Below the pieces are notes generated by a model. The model was not told where the DNA came from. It did not search any database and worked only from the letters and a program-made list of their open reading frames with translations. This document shows positions 16,524 through 25,773 of a stretch of DNA of 36,837 bases, piece after piece. The position numbers and the translations under genes are program-made. Where the stretch lies: NCBI GenBank assembly GCA_016778045.1, contig JADHQG010000013.1:1-36837 (forward strand). The letters are read 5' to 3'. Source of the DNA: Luminiphilus sp. (GTDB lineage Bacteria; Pseudomonadota; Gammaproteobacteria; Pseudomonadales; Halieaceae). The first letter of the stretch is position 1. Every line of letters starts with the position of its first letter.

Positions 16524-17054
16524 ATGGTTGACGACCCTGACGGCACTCACGAGGAGGCAGCGCGGCCGAGCAAGAGTGAGCGCAAGCGAGCAATGCTGGC
16601 TTTACAAGAGATGGGAGAGCGGCTCGTTTCGCTGCCGCAAGCCGACCTTGAAAAGATATCGATCGAAGACGAGCAATTGCGCGATGCTATCGAATTGGCA
16701 CGGCGCATCACCGCCAGAGGCGGTCGCAAGAGACAGCTCCAGTTTATTGGCAAACTCATGCGATCTGTCGATGTCGAATCGATCAGGGAAGGGCTGTCGG
16801 CTCTAGACCAGCAGCACGTTCAGCGCGCTGCCGAATTTCATCGTACCGAAAAAGCTCGGGACAGACTGCGCGACGAAGGCGACGATGCGGTTGGCGATAC
16901 GCTCGCTACTTGGCCCCAAGCAGAGGCCTCATGGCTCAGGCAGTGGATACGGCAACACCCCGCTGAGGTGGCCCGAGGAAATGAAAAAAGCCACCTGAGA
17001 AAACTGTTTCGCTACCTATCAGATTTAGATCAATCGGCTGAAGACGAATTTTGA
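16524..17054 (+). CDS. darP: DarP/YjgA, DUF615 ribosome-associated protein
   Basis: A 176-aa basic, helical protein with the family signatures KSERKRAMLALQEMGERLVSLP, ARRITARGGRKRQLQFIGKLMR and the C-terminal EKSHLRKLFRYL. YjgA/DarP binds the 50S subunit during late assembly in E. coli. In many gammaproteobacteria the gene is next to pmbA and close to tldD; neither is present here. The last 25 nt overlap the end of convergent yhdP. Confidence 0.92.
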   Translation: MVDDPDGTHEEAARPSKSERKRAMLALQEMGERLVSLPQADLEKISIEDEQLRDAIELARRITARGGRKRQLQFIGKLMRSVDVESIREGLSALDQQHVQRAAEFHRTEKARDRLRDEGDDAVGDTLATWPQAEASWLRQWIRQHPAEVARGNEKSHLRKLFRYLSDLDQSAEDEF

Positions 17055-20000
17055 TTTTCTGCCTCAGTAGCCCGTGATTGGGCGTCGAAAACGCGCTCGA
17101 AGACCACTTCTGGTTCAGTAAGACTGCCCGTCACAGAATAGACGCCGCTCGAGAGCTGGTTGACCTGATCTTCAAACACTTTACTCACCAGATAAGTACC
17201 GGCAGCGACGGGAAGCCCTCCCGCTAACGCCGCGACCCATGGAATATTTTCGACCAGCGGTAGCGTGACAACGAGTTCACCGTTGACTGTCTCATCACGC
17301 AGATTAATGTCGCTGCTGAAATTGAAATAACCTCCCGACCCCTCTACTGAGAATCCGGGTATGTTCAGCATGCCCTCATTGAAATCGAATCGCCCCTCGG
17401 CGCGGTCAAAGGTCACCCCCGCATCGAATAATTGAGTCACGTTGGCCCGCCGAAATAGCCCAGACAGATTCATCAGACTCAGCAAGCGCAGCGCGCCAGA
17501 GGCTTCAGCATTTGCTGATGTGAAAGACCCGGTCCTCATCTCAAGATCCATATGGCCCGTGACCTCAACCAATTGAAAATCATTGGGCCGCCCGAGCCAC
17601 TGCCACTCAGCATCAATACTGCCACCGCGCGTTGCGACAATGGGCGTTACCCCAACAAGGCTAAGTGACTGCGCGATGTCATTTAACTCTGCCGATAACG
17701 ACAAGGTTGTGGCCTCCTCCCCCTCTATGCGCCAGTCGATATGCGTACTCGGTAGCCATTTAATGCCCAGAAAATCGCCGGCAATATCGCGAAACTGCCA
17801 GCCCTCCCCGTCCCGGTAATCGACGACAAGACTCAACGCACCGAGATCAATATCACCCCGCCTCACCTCCTCGACATAAATAGGTAGCTGCCGCATCCAA
17901 CCGCCGACTAGCCCCTGAGGTTCGGGAGGTGCGGCATCGGTCAGTTCTTCGCTCAAGGTCGGTAAGCCCTGCAAATCGAGGGAGGACAGCAACAGTGCGC
18001 GCTGCGTTTTGATTTCCATTCCGGCGTCAGCCTCGGACACGGGCATGCCCGCGATCTGTGTGTACTCACCGCTCAGCCACGGTAAATCAAACCGTGCGGA
18101 CCAATCAGATCGATGCGCACGCACAGTGAGACTGAGACCGCCGAGCTCCTCCCCTCTCCACAGCAATCGACCCACCCGCAAATCCTGTGCTTGCAGAGGC
18201 ACTGAGGCCTCATTGGTACTGAGCGGCAGCCCAAATTCGACGCCCTGCCATTCCGCAGGATCCAGAGAGGGTATGTAGCCACTCAGGGTCAAACCGGGAT
18301 CGGGTGCCCTGGCTGGCCAAGTAGGGGGGCGGGTTCGCGGTGTCACATCGATAGCCGTTGCCAGATCGCCCATGGCAGGAAAATCGCCAATTGCGGACAG
18401 ACGACCAAACCAAAAAATTTCCCATGCTGCCCAGTCTCGGTCCCGCCAGATCACTCTGAGGGGGGCTCGAGCCGCTTCAGCCTTACCCCAGGGCGATGGC
18501 AGGTCCACTGCTATCCCGGTTAAATCTGACTGAATATCAACCATGACGCTGTCGGCGACGGTCACTTCAACCTCGACCGGGGTCATGCCTTCTGCAGGCA
18601 GCGGCATCGTCAGTGCTTGCCATGATAAAAGGTCGGCCACCGCGACCTCCGTCTGCACGCGAGCGGCGAGCAATGGATCGGGTGCACTCGTTAAATGCGC
18701 CCCCATCTCAACCCGAAGCGGTCGGTCAAACACAGTCCCTCGTAGATCATTGCTTACAAAACCTGTATCGGTACCGTAACTGAATGCGCCGGTGACTCCG
18801 TGAGCTTCCAAGTTGAGCAGCGCGGAGGCAACACGCACGTTGTCGAGGCCCGACGTGACGTGAACATCCACCGTTTGGTCGATGCTGCGGAGGTCGAAGA
18901 CCAGATTCAGGTCAGATACCACATCGGCCTTACCCGCCACGGTCAAATCGTCCATGACTGGCGCTGCGGCGGCGAGGGCGGGGAGTTGGCGCAGCGTATT
19001 CAAGACTTTTATGGGTGTTGCCGTTGCCCGAGCTTGCATCGCAAGAGGGATGGCCTCAGATGCAATCCGAATACCAACCCGGATAGCCTCTATTGCGACA
19101 TCGGCAATCATCCCTCGCGGGGACCAGACATCAATCTCGGTGTCACTGATACGCAGCTGACTGGTGACCAGAGAGGCGGCAGGCCAATCCGGCTGATAGC
19201 GTAAGCTAACGTTGGACAGATTAGCGGCGAGTTGCATGGTTTGACTGGGGTGACCATAGGGGCGAAACCCGCCGTGCCAGAGAAAAATCGCTTCGTCCAA
19301 ATGCCCCGAGGGCACGGCGTCGGCTAACCAATCATAGGCAGCTGGCGGCATTCGGTAGGGTACGTAGGCATTCCGGATGGCGGCAGGGGCATTTTGTACC
19401 GCCGCCGCCAAACGCATCTCCAAAGGAATAGCCGCCGGCTTGGAAAGCGGAATATCAATCTCAAACTGAATCAACGCATCGTGGTCCGTGGCCTCGGCAA
19501 GCAGCAACCCCCTCTCCAGAAACAGTGCACCGCGTTGCCAGCGGCCGTCCAACCTACCCACCACTCCAGAGGCTTTAATGGGGTTCTCATAAAGTTTAGG
19601 CAGCCCGAGGGTGAGGTCTCTCGTCACAATCCAAGCAGTGGCACCGCTCTCATCGCCGGACAGGGAGGCGTCTATGCCCTCTAACGCAGGTACATTGCGA
19701 AAGGCAGCGGTAGACGCGTCAGTGACTTCTACCTGCCCCGCCCATTCACTCAACGGATTTTCAAGTGACGCGATATCAAGCAGCAGGCTCTCAATCACAC
19801 CACGAGGATTCAGCTCCGCCAGCACTGCGCTCACCTTCTCAGACAACGCGCCGCTCTGCATCAGTACATCCACTGCAGGGGCCACGTCCCATTGCCCCGC
19901 GAGAATTCGCCAACCCTGATCGGGCCGCGTCACCTGCACTCTGGGAAAAGCGTGTAATTGGGAGTCAATCGCCACCGAAGCCTGATCAATCCAGATCTCG

Positions 20001-20875
20001 GCCTGCTTGGGCATACCCGCAAATGACGCGTTCATCTGTAACTTGTCGATCGTCACATCTCGCGCACCCTGCACCTCTAGACTTTCTAGATCGATCTGAA
20101 CAACACCGCTGGGTTGACCCTGAGCCACGGACAGCCAAAAGTCCGCTCCGCCCCCCGCAGCCACATCAAAACCAAACCAGCGCGCCAACAACGCAGCACC
20201 CCGCCCACTGAGGTGTCCGTGCGCCTCACCCATAAACTGGCTGAACTCAAAGGGGTTGCCGGTTCCCGAACCTTCCGCAGAGAGCACGACGCCCGCCGGT
20301 GCTTCAACCGCCAGCCTGACCGTTCTGACACTTCGATCCCGCACCAGATCCAGATCGATTCGAAGTGAATCCAGAGTGTCGGCGGAACCGGTCGCACCAC
20401 CTTGTGCCAGTATCTGGGCGTCGCGTATGTGCAAGCGCTCGAAACTATTGAACAGATCACGCAAGCCGCCAGGTAAACGTGGCGCGCCGGCGTCCGGGTC
20501 GAGAGACCAGCGAATGCGCGGCGCAGTCAGTATCAACTCATTGAAACGCAGGGCGCGACTGAGCAGCGTGTCCCAGGGGTCAATCCTGACGCTCGCGGAG
20601 GGAAAAACGAGCCTGTCACCGGTGACGGCATCCATCAAAGATAAGTCGACCAGATTCAGCCGCGGGGAAAAACCGTCCATCGCGCCGGTGATGGCGCCAA
20701 TGGTGATATCTGTATCGAAGCGCTGGGCAACGGCCGCTTCGATGTCGGTCTGAAACTTGGGTAGGGCGCCCAGTAACACGCGCCCGCCACTCACATAAAT
20801 GGCGAGCCCGATCAGTGCTAAAACCATCGCGGGCCATACAATCCGACCCATATTGTGTGCGATGGCTCTAACCAT
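17030..20875 (-). CDS. yhdP: YhdP, giant AsmA-family envelope phospholipid transport protein
   Basis: A 1281-aa protein with one N-terminal membrane helix (about residues 13-34) and a very long periplasmic beta-rich body of the TIGR02099/AsmA-like type. A DUF3971-like N-terminal part and an AsmA-like C-terminal end are visible (EGRFDFNEGMLNIPGFSVEGSGGYFNFSS, residues about 1165-1195). In E. coli YhdP, with TamB and YdbH, provides bridge-like lipid transport to the outer membrane. Length matches the family (about 1270 aa). The start overlaps the maf stop by 8 nt. RNase G, normally between maf and yhdP, is missing, as is tldD downstream. Confidence 0.93.
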   Translation of the reverse strand: MVRAIAHNMGRIVWPAMVLALIGLAIYVSGGRVLLGALPKFQTDIEAAVAQRFDTDITIGAITGAMDGFSPRLNLVDLSLMDAVTGDRLVFPSASVRIDPWDTLLSRALRFNELILTAPRIRWSLDPDAGAPRLPGGLRDLFNSFERLHIRDAQILAQGGATGSADTLDSLRIDLDLVRDRSVRTVRLAVEAPAGVVLSAEGSGTGNPFEFSQFMGEAHGHLSGRGAALLARWFGFDVAAGGGADFWLSVAQGQPSGVVQIDLESLEVQGARDVTIDKLQMNASFAGMPKQAEIWIDQASVAIDSQLHAFPRVQVTRPDQGWRILAGQWDVAPAVDVLMQSGALSEKVSAVLAELNPRGVIESLLLDIASLENPLSEWAGQVEVTDASTAAFRNVPALEGIDASLSGDESGATAWIVTRDLTLGLPKLYENPIKASGVVGRLDGRWQRGALFLERGLLLAEATDHDALIQFEIDIPLSKPAAIPLEMRLAAAVQNAPAAIRNAYVPYRMPPAAYDWLADAVPSGHLDEAIFLWHGGFRPYGHPSQTMQLAANLSNVSLRYQPDWPAASLVTSQLRISDTEIDVWSPRGMIADVAIEAIRVGIRIASEAIPLAMQARATATPIKVLNTLRQLPALAAAAPVMDDLTVAGKADVVSDLNLVFDLRSIDQTVDVHVTSGLDNVRVASALLNLEAHGVTGAFSYGTDTGFVSNDLRGTVFDRPLRVEMGAHLTSAPDPLLAARVQTEVAVADLLSWQALTMPLPAEGMTPVEVEVTVADSVMVDIQSDLTGIAVDLPSPWGKAEAARAPLRVIWRDRDWAAWEIFWFGRLSAIGDFPAMGDLATAIDVTPRTRPPTWPARAPDPGLTLSGYIPSLDPAEWQGVEFGLPLSTNEASVPLQAQDLRVGRLLWRGEELGGLSLTVRAHRSDWSARFDLPWLSGEYTQIAGMPVSEADAGMEIKTQRALLLSSLDLQGLPTLSEELTDAAPPEPQGLVGGWMRQLPIYVEEVRRGDIDLGALSLVVDYRDGEGWQFRDIAGDFLGIKWLPSTHIDWRIEGEEATTLSLSAELNDIAQSLSLVGVTPIVATRGGSIDAEWQWLGRPNDFQLVEVTGHMDLEMRTGSFTSANAEASGALRLLSLMNLSGLFRRANVTQLFDAGVTFDRAEGRFDFNEGMLNIPGFSVEGSGGYFNFSSDINLRDETVNGELVVTLPLVENIPWVAALAGGLPVAAGTYLVSKVFEDQVNQLSSGVYSVTGSLTEPEVVFERVFDAQSRATEAENQNSSSAD

Positions 20876-21434
20876 GACGTAGCGTCACACCCGAAGCCAC
20901 CAGTAGTGCCCGGGTTTCGCACAGGGGCAGGCCGACAACGGCCGAATAACTGCCCTCAATTCGCGCAACAAACGATCCCGCGTAACCCTGAATACCGTAA
21001 CCTCCGGCCTTGTCCCAAGGTTCGTCAGTCATCAGAAACCGGTTTATGGCCTCTTCAGACAAATGGGTAAATGTCACCGCGGTAGAGACGACAACCGTTT
21101 GCACGGTCTCAACCGAGGCTAGGGCAACGGCTGTGTGCACTGCGTGGGTGGTATCCGAGAGCATGCTCAGCATTCGATGCGCATCCTCGGCATCGGCCGG
21201 TTTACCCAGAATCTCCCGCCCCAGGCAAACGGTGGTATCAGCACCCAAGCTCAGCCTGCTGCGGGCTGCGCAGTGAACTGCCTTGGCGGCCGCTAAACGG
21301 GCGACATAGTCATGAGGCTCCTCGCCATGCCGATGTGCCTCGTCGACCTCTGGCGAGGCTGTGTCGAACTCTGAGACCAGCATTGAAAGCAACTCCCTTC
21401 GCCGAGGGCTTGAGGACGCGAGTAAGACGCGCAT
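20868..21434 (-). CDS. maf: Maf-family nucleoside triphosphate pyrophosphatase (YhdE type)
   Basis: A 188-aa protein with the opening VLLASSSPRRRELL, the central SLGADTTVCLGREILGKPADAEDA region and the GGYGIQGYAGSFV loop near residue 150. Maf/YhdE proteins hydrolyse dTTP, UTP and some modified nucleotides, cleansing the pool. ATG at 21434 overlaps the mreD stop (TGATG) and has GAGGTG about 8 nt upstream. The frame is open upstream to 21566, but that part lies inside mreD. Position after mreBCD is conserved. Confidence 0.94.
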   Translation of the reverse strand: MRVLLASSSPRRRELLSMLVSEFDTASPEVDEAHRHGEEPHDYVARLAAAKAVHCAARSRLSLGADTTVCLGREILGKPADAEDAHRMLSMLSDTTHAVHTAVALASVETVQTVVVSTAVTFTHLSEEAINRFLMTDEPWDKAGGYGIQGYAGSFVARIEGSYSAVVGLPLCETRALLVASGVTLRHG

Positions 21435-21916
21435 CAATACACCTCGTAGTGTCGACGAGAGTGGCGCAATATCGACCTCACCGGAATCCAACACAGCATA
21501 GAAAGCAGCAAAGCCAGCATACCGCTTAGTGGGATTACCGGTATGTCGATGCCGTTCCTGAGCCATTGCTCGACACCCGAGCTCAGCAGCAGTAACACCA
21601 GCATGACAAAGCTTTGCTGTGCCACATCGTATTGCCGAACCCTTTGGTAACTGAACAAAAGGACCAGCGTGGCCAACATCAAACCCGGAGAGGATAATCC
21701 AATCGGAGCGCCTTCAATCAGGTCTTGCAGGAGACCCAAGGTACAGGCGGTTGCCACCCCCACACGATGAGGTAGAGCCAGCGTCCAGTAAAAAAGCGTG
21801 AGCGCGGCGATCTCGGGTCTGAGTATGCGCCACTCCAGTGGCACGGGTATGAACATAACCAAGAGCGCCGCGACCAGCGAGAGGTAGATAACCCACGAAG
21901 CGTGTGCCCTGTTCAT
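21434..21916 (-). CDS. mreD: Rod shape-determining protein MreD
   Basis: A 160-aa inner-membrane protein with about five or six helices (for example residues 9-25, 35-50, 55-70, 75-90, 103-117, 132-148). The RPEIAALTLFYWTLALPHRVGV segment and the GLLQDLIEGAPIGLS loop are MreD hallmarks. It acts with MreC and the RodA/PBP2 elongasome. The ATG overlaps the mreC stop by 4 nt and the stop overlaps maf by 1 nt. Confidence 0.95.
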   Translation of the reverse strand: MNRAHASWVIYLSLVAALLVMFIPVPLEWRILRPEIAALTLFYWTLALPHRVGVATACTLGLLQDLIEGAPIGLSSPGLMLATLVLLFSYQRVRQYDVAQQSFVMLVLLLLSSGVEQWLRNGIDIPVIPLSGMLALLLSMLCWIPVRSILRHSRRHYEVY

Positions 21917-22710
21917 GGATTGGTCGAATCGGACTGCTGGGCGGCTCTGGCTACGACCAGCACATGGCGACCGCGGTCCAGCGCGGAGGAAGGGGCGGCG
22001 TTGACCATCGCGAATGCGTCGCCGGGAGTGATGGTCACATTCGTCACTCTTGCCACGGGGTAGCCATGTGGGAAGCGCCCCCCCAAGCCTGAGGTCACCA
22101 ATAAATCCCCCACCCTAATATCGGTGGTCGCAGCGAGATGACGAATGACCAGACGATCGATAGCGCCACTGCCTTCTGCAATCGCTCGAAGGCCCGAGCG
22201 ATTGACTTGCACGGGCAGGGCGTGCGCGCTGTCAGTGATCAGTACCGCTCGACTGTTGTACTCGCCGACCAGCACAATCTGGCCAATCAGGCCCTCGGCG
22301 CCCAAGACAGGCTGCCCCTCCATCACACCGTCGGCAGCGCCTTTATCCAAAATCACCACGTGGCGAGCGGGATCGGGCGAAAGAGAGGTAATTTGCGCCA
22401 CCACTAATTCGTCCTCGATGTCCCGGGCCGAATTGAGCAACGCTTTATAACGCGCGTTTTCCGACAGCAGGGAGGCCAGACGTTGCGTCTGTCCTTTGAG
22501 CACACGGTTCTCCTGTTCCAGACGCAGCACTTCATCCTGCAGTGCGTTTCTGGATTCAAATGCCGCGACTAAGCGATCCCATGCATCCAACGGCGCCAGC
22601 ACGAGTCCCGCAGTAAAGGCCACTGTGTCGGTAGCACCCCGCTGCATTGCTGCCACCCTTGGATGATCCCTGAAGAAAAATAGCACCACCAAACACAGTG
22701 TCGTGAGCAC
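21913..22710 (-). CDS. mreC: Rod shape-determining protein MreC
   Basis: As drawn from GTG 22710 the product is 265 aa: a membrane helix near the N-terminus, a coiled coil (about 48-85, ALQDEVLRLEQENRVLKG), and the two beta-barrel MreC domain (about 95-245; VVILDKGAADGVMEGQPVLG and TSGLGGRFPHGYPVARV). MreC scaffolds PBP2-RodA. The start is uncertain. The same frame continues upstream as IKPLFLKQNPISARFLV, matching the conserved MIKPLF leader of relatives, but no ATG, GTG or TTG exists between 22710 and the mreB stop. A GGAG at 22766-22769 is 7 nt before an ATC (22756-22758), while the GTG has AAGG 6 nt upstream. Confidence 0.92.
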   Translation of the reverse strand: MLTTLCLVVLFFFRDHPRVAAMQRGATDTVAFTAGLVLAPLDAWDRLVAAFESRNALQDEVLRLEQENRVLKGQTQRLASLLSENARYKALLNSARDIEDELVVAQITSLSPDPARHVVILDKGAADGVMEGQPVLGAEGLIGQIVLVGEYNSRAVLITDSAHALPVQVNRSGLRAIAEGSGAIDRLVIRHLAATTDIRVGDLLVTSGLGGRFPHGYPVARVTNVTITPGDAFAMVNAAPSSALDRGRHVLVVARAAQQSDSTNP

Positions 22711-22782
22711 AAGGAACCTTGCGCTGATGGGATTCTGTTTCAGGAAAAGCGGTTTGATGACGCTGCTCCGTTCGTGTGGAAC

Positions 22783-23820
22783 TTACTCCGTAGAGAGAAG
22801 ATCCAAAACGTGGCGATCCATAAGCTCAAGCGCCTTACCGCCACCTCTCGCGACGCAGGTCAATGGGTCCTCGGCAATATAGACAGGTAGGCCTGTCTCA
22901 TTCGATATCCGCTTATCAAGATCGGTCAGCAGTGCCCCGCCCCCTGTCAAAACGATGCCCGACTCCGCAATATCAGCGGCCAGTTCAGGGGGGGATTGCT
23001 CCAAAGCTAACTTGATCGAGCGCATCATGGCGTCCAGCGGTTCCTCGAGCGCAGTCAGTATTTCGTCGTTAGTCAGGGTAAAGCTGCGCGGCACACCCTC
23101 AGCGAGGTGGCGGCCTCTCACGTCTATTTCTTTCAATTCGTCCGATTTGTAGCCGCAGCCCACTTCCTGCTTGATGCGCTCAGCCGTCGAATCGCCAATC
23201 AGGCTTCCGTACTTGCGCCTCACATAGGAGACGATGGATTCGTCAAATCGATCGCCACCGATACGAATCGAATCGCGGTAGACCACGCCGTTCAGCGAAA
23301 TGATCGCGATTTCGGTCGTGCCACCACCAATATCGACGACCATGCACCCGCTGGCTTCTTCCACCTGCAACCCGGCGCCAATTGCGGCGGCCATCGGCTC
23401 TTCGATCAATTTGACTTCTCTGGCGCCCGCGCTGAGGGCAGATTCCCTGATGGCTCTGCGCTCCACCTGAGTGGACGTACAGGGGACGCAAATGAGTACT
23501 CTGGGGCTGGGCCGGATGAACTTCGACTCATGTACCTTAGCGATAAAGTGCTGCAACATTTTCTCGGTCACCTGAAAGTCTGCGATGACCCCATCTTTGA
23601 GCGGCCGGATAGCCTGAATGTTGCCGGGGGTTCTACCCAACATCCGCTTGGCTTCTTTGCCTACCGCCTCGATAGACTTTTGACCGTTGTGCATTCGTAT
23701 GGCGACGACTGACGGTTCGTCGAGAATAATGCCCCGGTCCTTAACATAGATCAGTGTATTGGCCGTCCCTAGGTCAATAGACAGATCGGTGGAAAACATT
23801 CCTCGGAGGCGCTTGAGCAT
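22783..23820 (-). CDS. mreB: Actin-like cell-shape protein MreB
   Basis: A 345-aa actin homologue with the phosphate-1 loop [13 protein letters not shown], the [13 protein letters not shown] segment, the phosphate-2 loop [13 protein letters not shown] and the adenosine motif [15 protein letters not shown]. MreB filaments orient lateral wall synthesis. Three consecutive ATGs occur at 23826, 23823 and 23820. The third is chosen because AGGGA then has a 6-nt spacing and the protein aligns with E. coli MLKKFRGMF. It is divergent from gatC, as in Pseudomonas, and mreC follows after 24 to 72 nt depending on its start. Confidence 0.97.
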   Translation of the reverse strand: MLKRLRGMFSTDLSIDLGTANTLIYVKDRGIILDEPSVVAIRMHNGQKSIEAVGKEAKRMLGRTPGNIQAIRPLKDGVIADFQVTEKMLQHFIAKVHESKFIRPSPRVLICVPCTSTQVERRAIRESALSAGAREVKLIEEPMAAAIGAGLQVEEASGCMVVDIGGGTTEIAIISLNGVVYRDSIRIGGDRFDESIVSYVRRKYGSLIGDSTAERIKQEVGCGYKSDELKEIDVRGRHLAEGVPRSFTLTNDEILTALEEPLDAMMRSIKLALEQSPPELAADIAESGIVLTGGGALLTDLDKRISNETGLPVYIAEDPLTCVARGGGKALELMDRHVLDLLSTE

Positions 23821-23953
23821 CATCATTCCCTGATTGTGAAATCATTATCTGGCGAGGTTGGCTTCGGAGGACGGGTCTGGAGACTGTGCGAACCGCCCAA
23901 GCCTACAGGCGTGTGACGCCAATATCGCGATGAATGTAGCAATGCAAGGGTTT

Positions 23954-23980
23954 TTGGGCAAGCCGCAAGTGTGTTAGTTT
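23954..23980 (+). promoter_or_regulatory. Possible extended -10 promoter for gatCAB
   Basis: TGT followed by TAGTTT (23975-23980) forms an extended -10 element in the 187-bp mreB-gatC gap. The nearest -35 like hexamer, TTGGGC (23954-23959), has a short 15-bp spacer, so the call is weak. GatC's GAGG ribosome site follows at 23996-23999. I could not place the mreB promoter in the same gap. Confidence 0.3.
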
Positions 23981-24007
23981 TCGCGGCCTTCAATGAGGAT
24001 AGCCCTT

Positions 24008-24295
24008 ATGTCCGTGACACCCCAAGATGTCGAGAAGGTGGCCCTGCTCGCCCGTCTGACCATATCGGAATCTGAACTGCCAGAAGTGACCGAGAGGTTC
24101 TCACGGGTACTCAATCTCGTCGATGAATTGAATACCATCGATACCGCCGACATAGTACCGATGTCCAACCCGCATGACATGGAGCAGCGCCTTAGACCCG
24201 ACCAAGTGACGCGCGGGAACAACCGAGAAGCACTGATGGCGTCGGCACCATCACAGGAACAGGGCTACTTTCTCGTGCCAAAAGTGATCGACTGA
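24008..24295 (+). CDS. gatC: Asp/Glu-tRNA amidotransferase subunit C
   Basis: A 95-aa protein with the GatC core [14 protein letters not shown] near the start and the [19 protein letters not shown] segment that wraps GatA. It stabilises the GatA-GatB complex. ATG at 24008 has GAGG 8 nt upstream; the in-frame ATG at 23993 has no ribosome site. The stop overlaps the gatA ATG (TGATG). Presence of gatCAB implies that Gln-tRNA and/or Asn-tRNA is made by transamidation here. Confidence 0.95.
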   Translation: MSVTPQDVEKVALLARLTISESELPEVTERFSRVLNLVDELNTIDTADIVPMSNPHDMEQRLRPDQVTRGNNREALMASAPSQEQGYFLVPKVID

Positions 24296-25773
24296 TGGCC
24301 GACACGCAATTACTTACCGCGCCGGTCAGTGAGCTTCGTCAGCTACTGAGCGATCGAGCGATTTCCAGCGTCGAGTTGACTCGGGCCTTTTTGCGGCAGA
24401 TCGAGCTCTGCAACCCCCTGCTCAATGCTGTGGTTACCATCTGTGAAGACCATGCTCTGGAGCAAGCGGCTCTGGCTGACAAACAGCTGGCCACAGGGGA
24501 GATTGCGCCGTTGACGGGTGTGCCGCTATTACATAAAGACATTTTCTGTACCCATGGCATTCGCACCACCTGCGGGTCGCGCATGTTGGCCGAATTCACG
24601 CCCGCCTATGACGCGACGGTGGTGAGCAAATTGCAGTCAGCCGGCGCAGTGACGCTGGGTAAATGTAATATGGACGAGTTCGCGATGGGCTCGTCTAATG
24701 AGACTAGCTTTTTTGGCACGGTGAAGAATCCTTGGGATCTCGACTGTGTGCCGGGCGGTAGCTCGGGCGGCTCAGCCGCAGCCGTGGCGGCGGGCATGGC
24801 GCCCCTTGCGACGGGCACCGATACCGGCGGATCAATTCGACAGCCGGCCTCACTCTGCGGTATTACCGGCTTGAAACCGACTTATGGTCGGGTGTCGCGA
24901 CTGGGGATCATCGCTTTCGCCTCGTCGCTGGATCAGGCCGGTCCCATGGCGAGGACCGCCGAGGACTGTGCTCTGGCGCTGACCGCGATGGCAGGCGTTG
25001 ACGGCGGAGATTCCACGTCGGCCGACAAACCGGTCCCGAATTTTCACGGCGCGCTGAACACCGACATTCAGGGGTTGCGCATCGGGCTACCCAAGCAGTT
25101 CTTCAACGACGATCTGGATGATCAGGTTCGTGCTCGCGTCTTGGAAGCGCTCGCTGAACTGGAAAAAGCGGGTGCGACGCTGGTTGAGATCGACTTGCCG
25201 CACAGCCATTACGCGATTGCCACTTACTATGTGATTGCGCCTGCCGAAGCCTCTGCGAATCTTGCTCGCTATGACGGTGTGCGCTTTGGTTATCGGTGTG
25301 ACGATCCGCAAAACCTGGAGGATCTGTACCTCCGATCACGCAGCGAAGGCTTCGGTGAGGAGGTGCAGCGCCGTATTCTGGTGGGAACCTATGCACTCTC
25401 GGCGGGCTTCTACGATGCTTACTTTAATAAAGCGCAGCAGGTTCGTCGGGTGATTACCGAGGATTTTCATCGCGCCTTCGAACAGGTCGACGTCATCGCT
25501 GGCCCATCCGCTCCGGGTGTGGCATTTCCGTTTGGCGCCAAACAACAAGACCCGATCGCGATGTATATGGAGGACATCTACACGCTGGCAGTCAATCTTG
25601 CCGGGCTGCCAGGCCTTTCCACACCGGCCGGATTCATCAATGGAATGCCCGTTGGGCTGCAGCTAATCGGCAGGCCTTTCGATGAGCAGACTATTCTGAA
25701 TGCCGCACACCGACTGCAAACGGATACCGACTGGCATCAAAGCCATCCTAGCCTTGGAGATCTCGCATCATGA
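24295..25773 (+). CDS. gatA: Asp/Glu-tRNA amidotransferase subunit A (glutaminase/amidase)
   Basis: A 492-aa amidase-signature enzyme that releases ammonia from glutamine. The Ser-cisSer-Lys triad is visible: K81 (LLHKDIF), S156 in [15 protein letters not shown], and S180 in [13 protein letters not shown]. The HxxE-like and [13 protein letters not shown] segments toward the C-terminus fit GatA rather than a generic amidase. It is overlapped by gatC (1 nt) and gatB (4 nt). Confidence 0.97.
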   Translation: MADTQLLTAPVSELRQLLSDRAISSVELTRAFLRQIELCNPLLNAVVTICEDHALEQAALADKQLATGEIAPLTGVPLLHKDIFCTHGIRTTCGSRMLAEFTPAYDATVVSKLQSAGAVTLGKCNMDEFAMGSSNETSFFGTVKNPWDLDCVPGGSSGGSAAAVAAGMAPLATGTDTGGSIRQPASLCGITGLKPTYGRVSRLGIIAFASSLDQAGPMARTAEDCALALTAMAGVDGGDSTSADKPVPNFHGALNTDIQGLRIGLPKQFFNDDLDDQVRARVLEALAELEKAGATLVEIDLPHSHYAIATYYVIAPAEASANLARYDGVRFGYRCDDPQNLEDLYLRSRSEGFGEEVQRRILVGTYALSAGFYDAYFNKAQQVRRVITEDFHRAFEQVDVIAGPSAPGVAFPFGAKQQDPIAMYMEDIYTLAVNLAGLPGLSTPAGFINGMPVGLQLIGRPFDEQTILNAAHRLQTDTDWHQSHPSLGDLAS

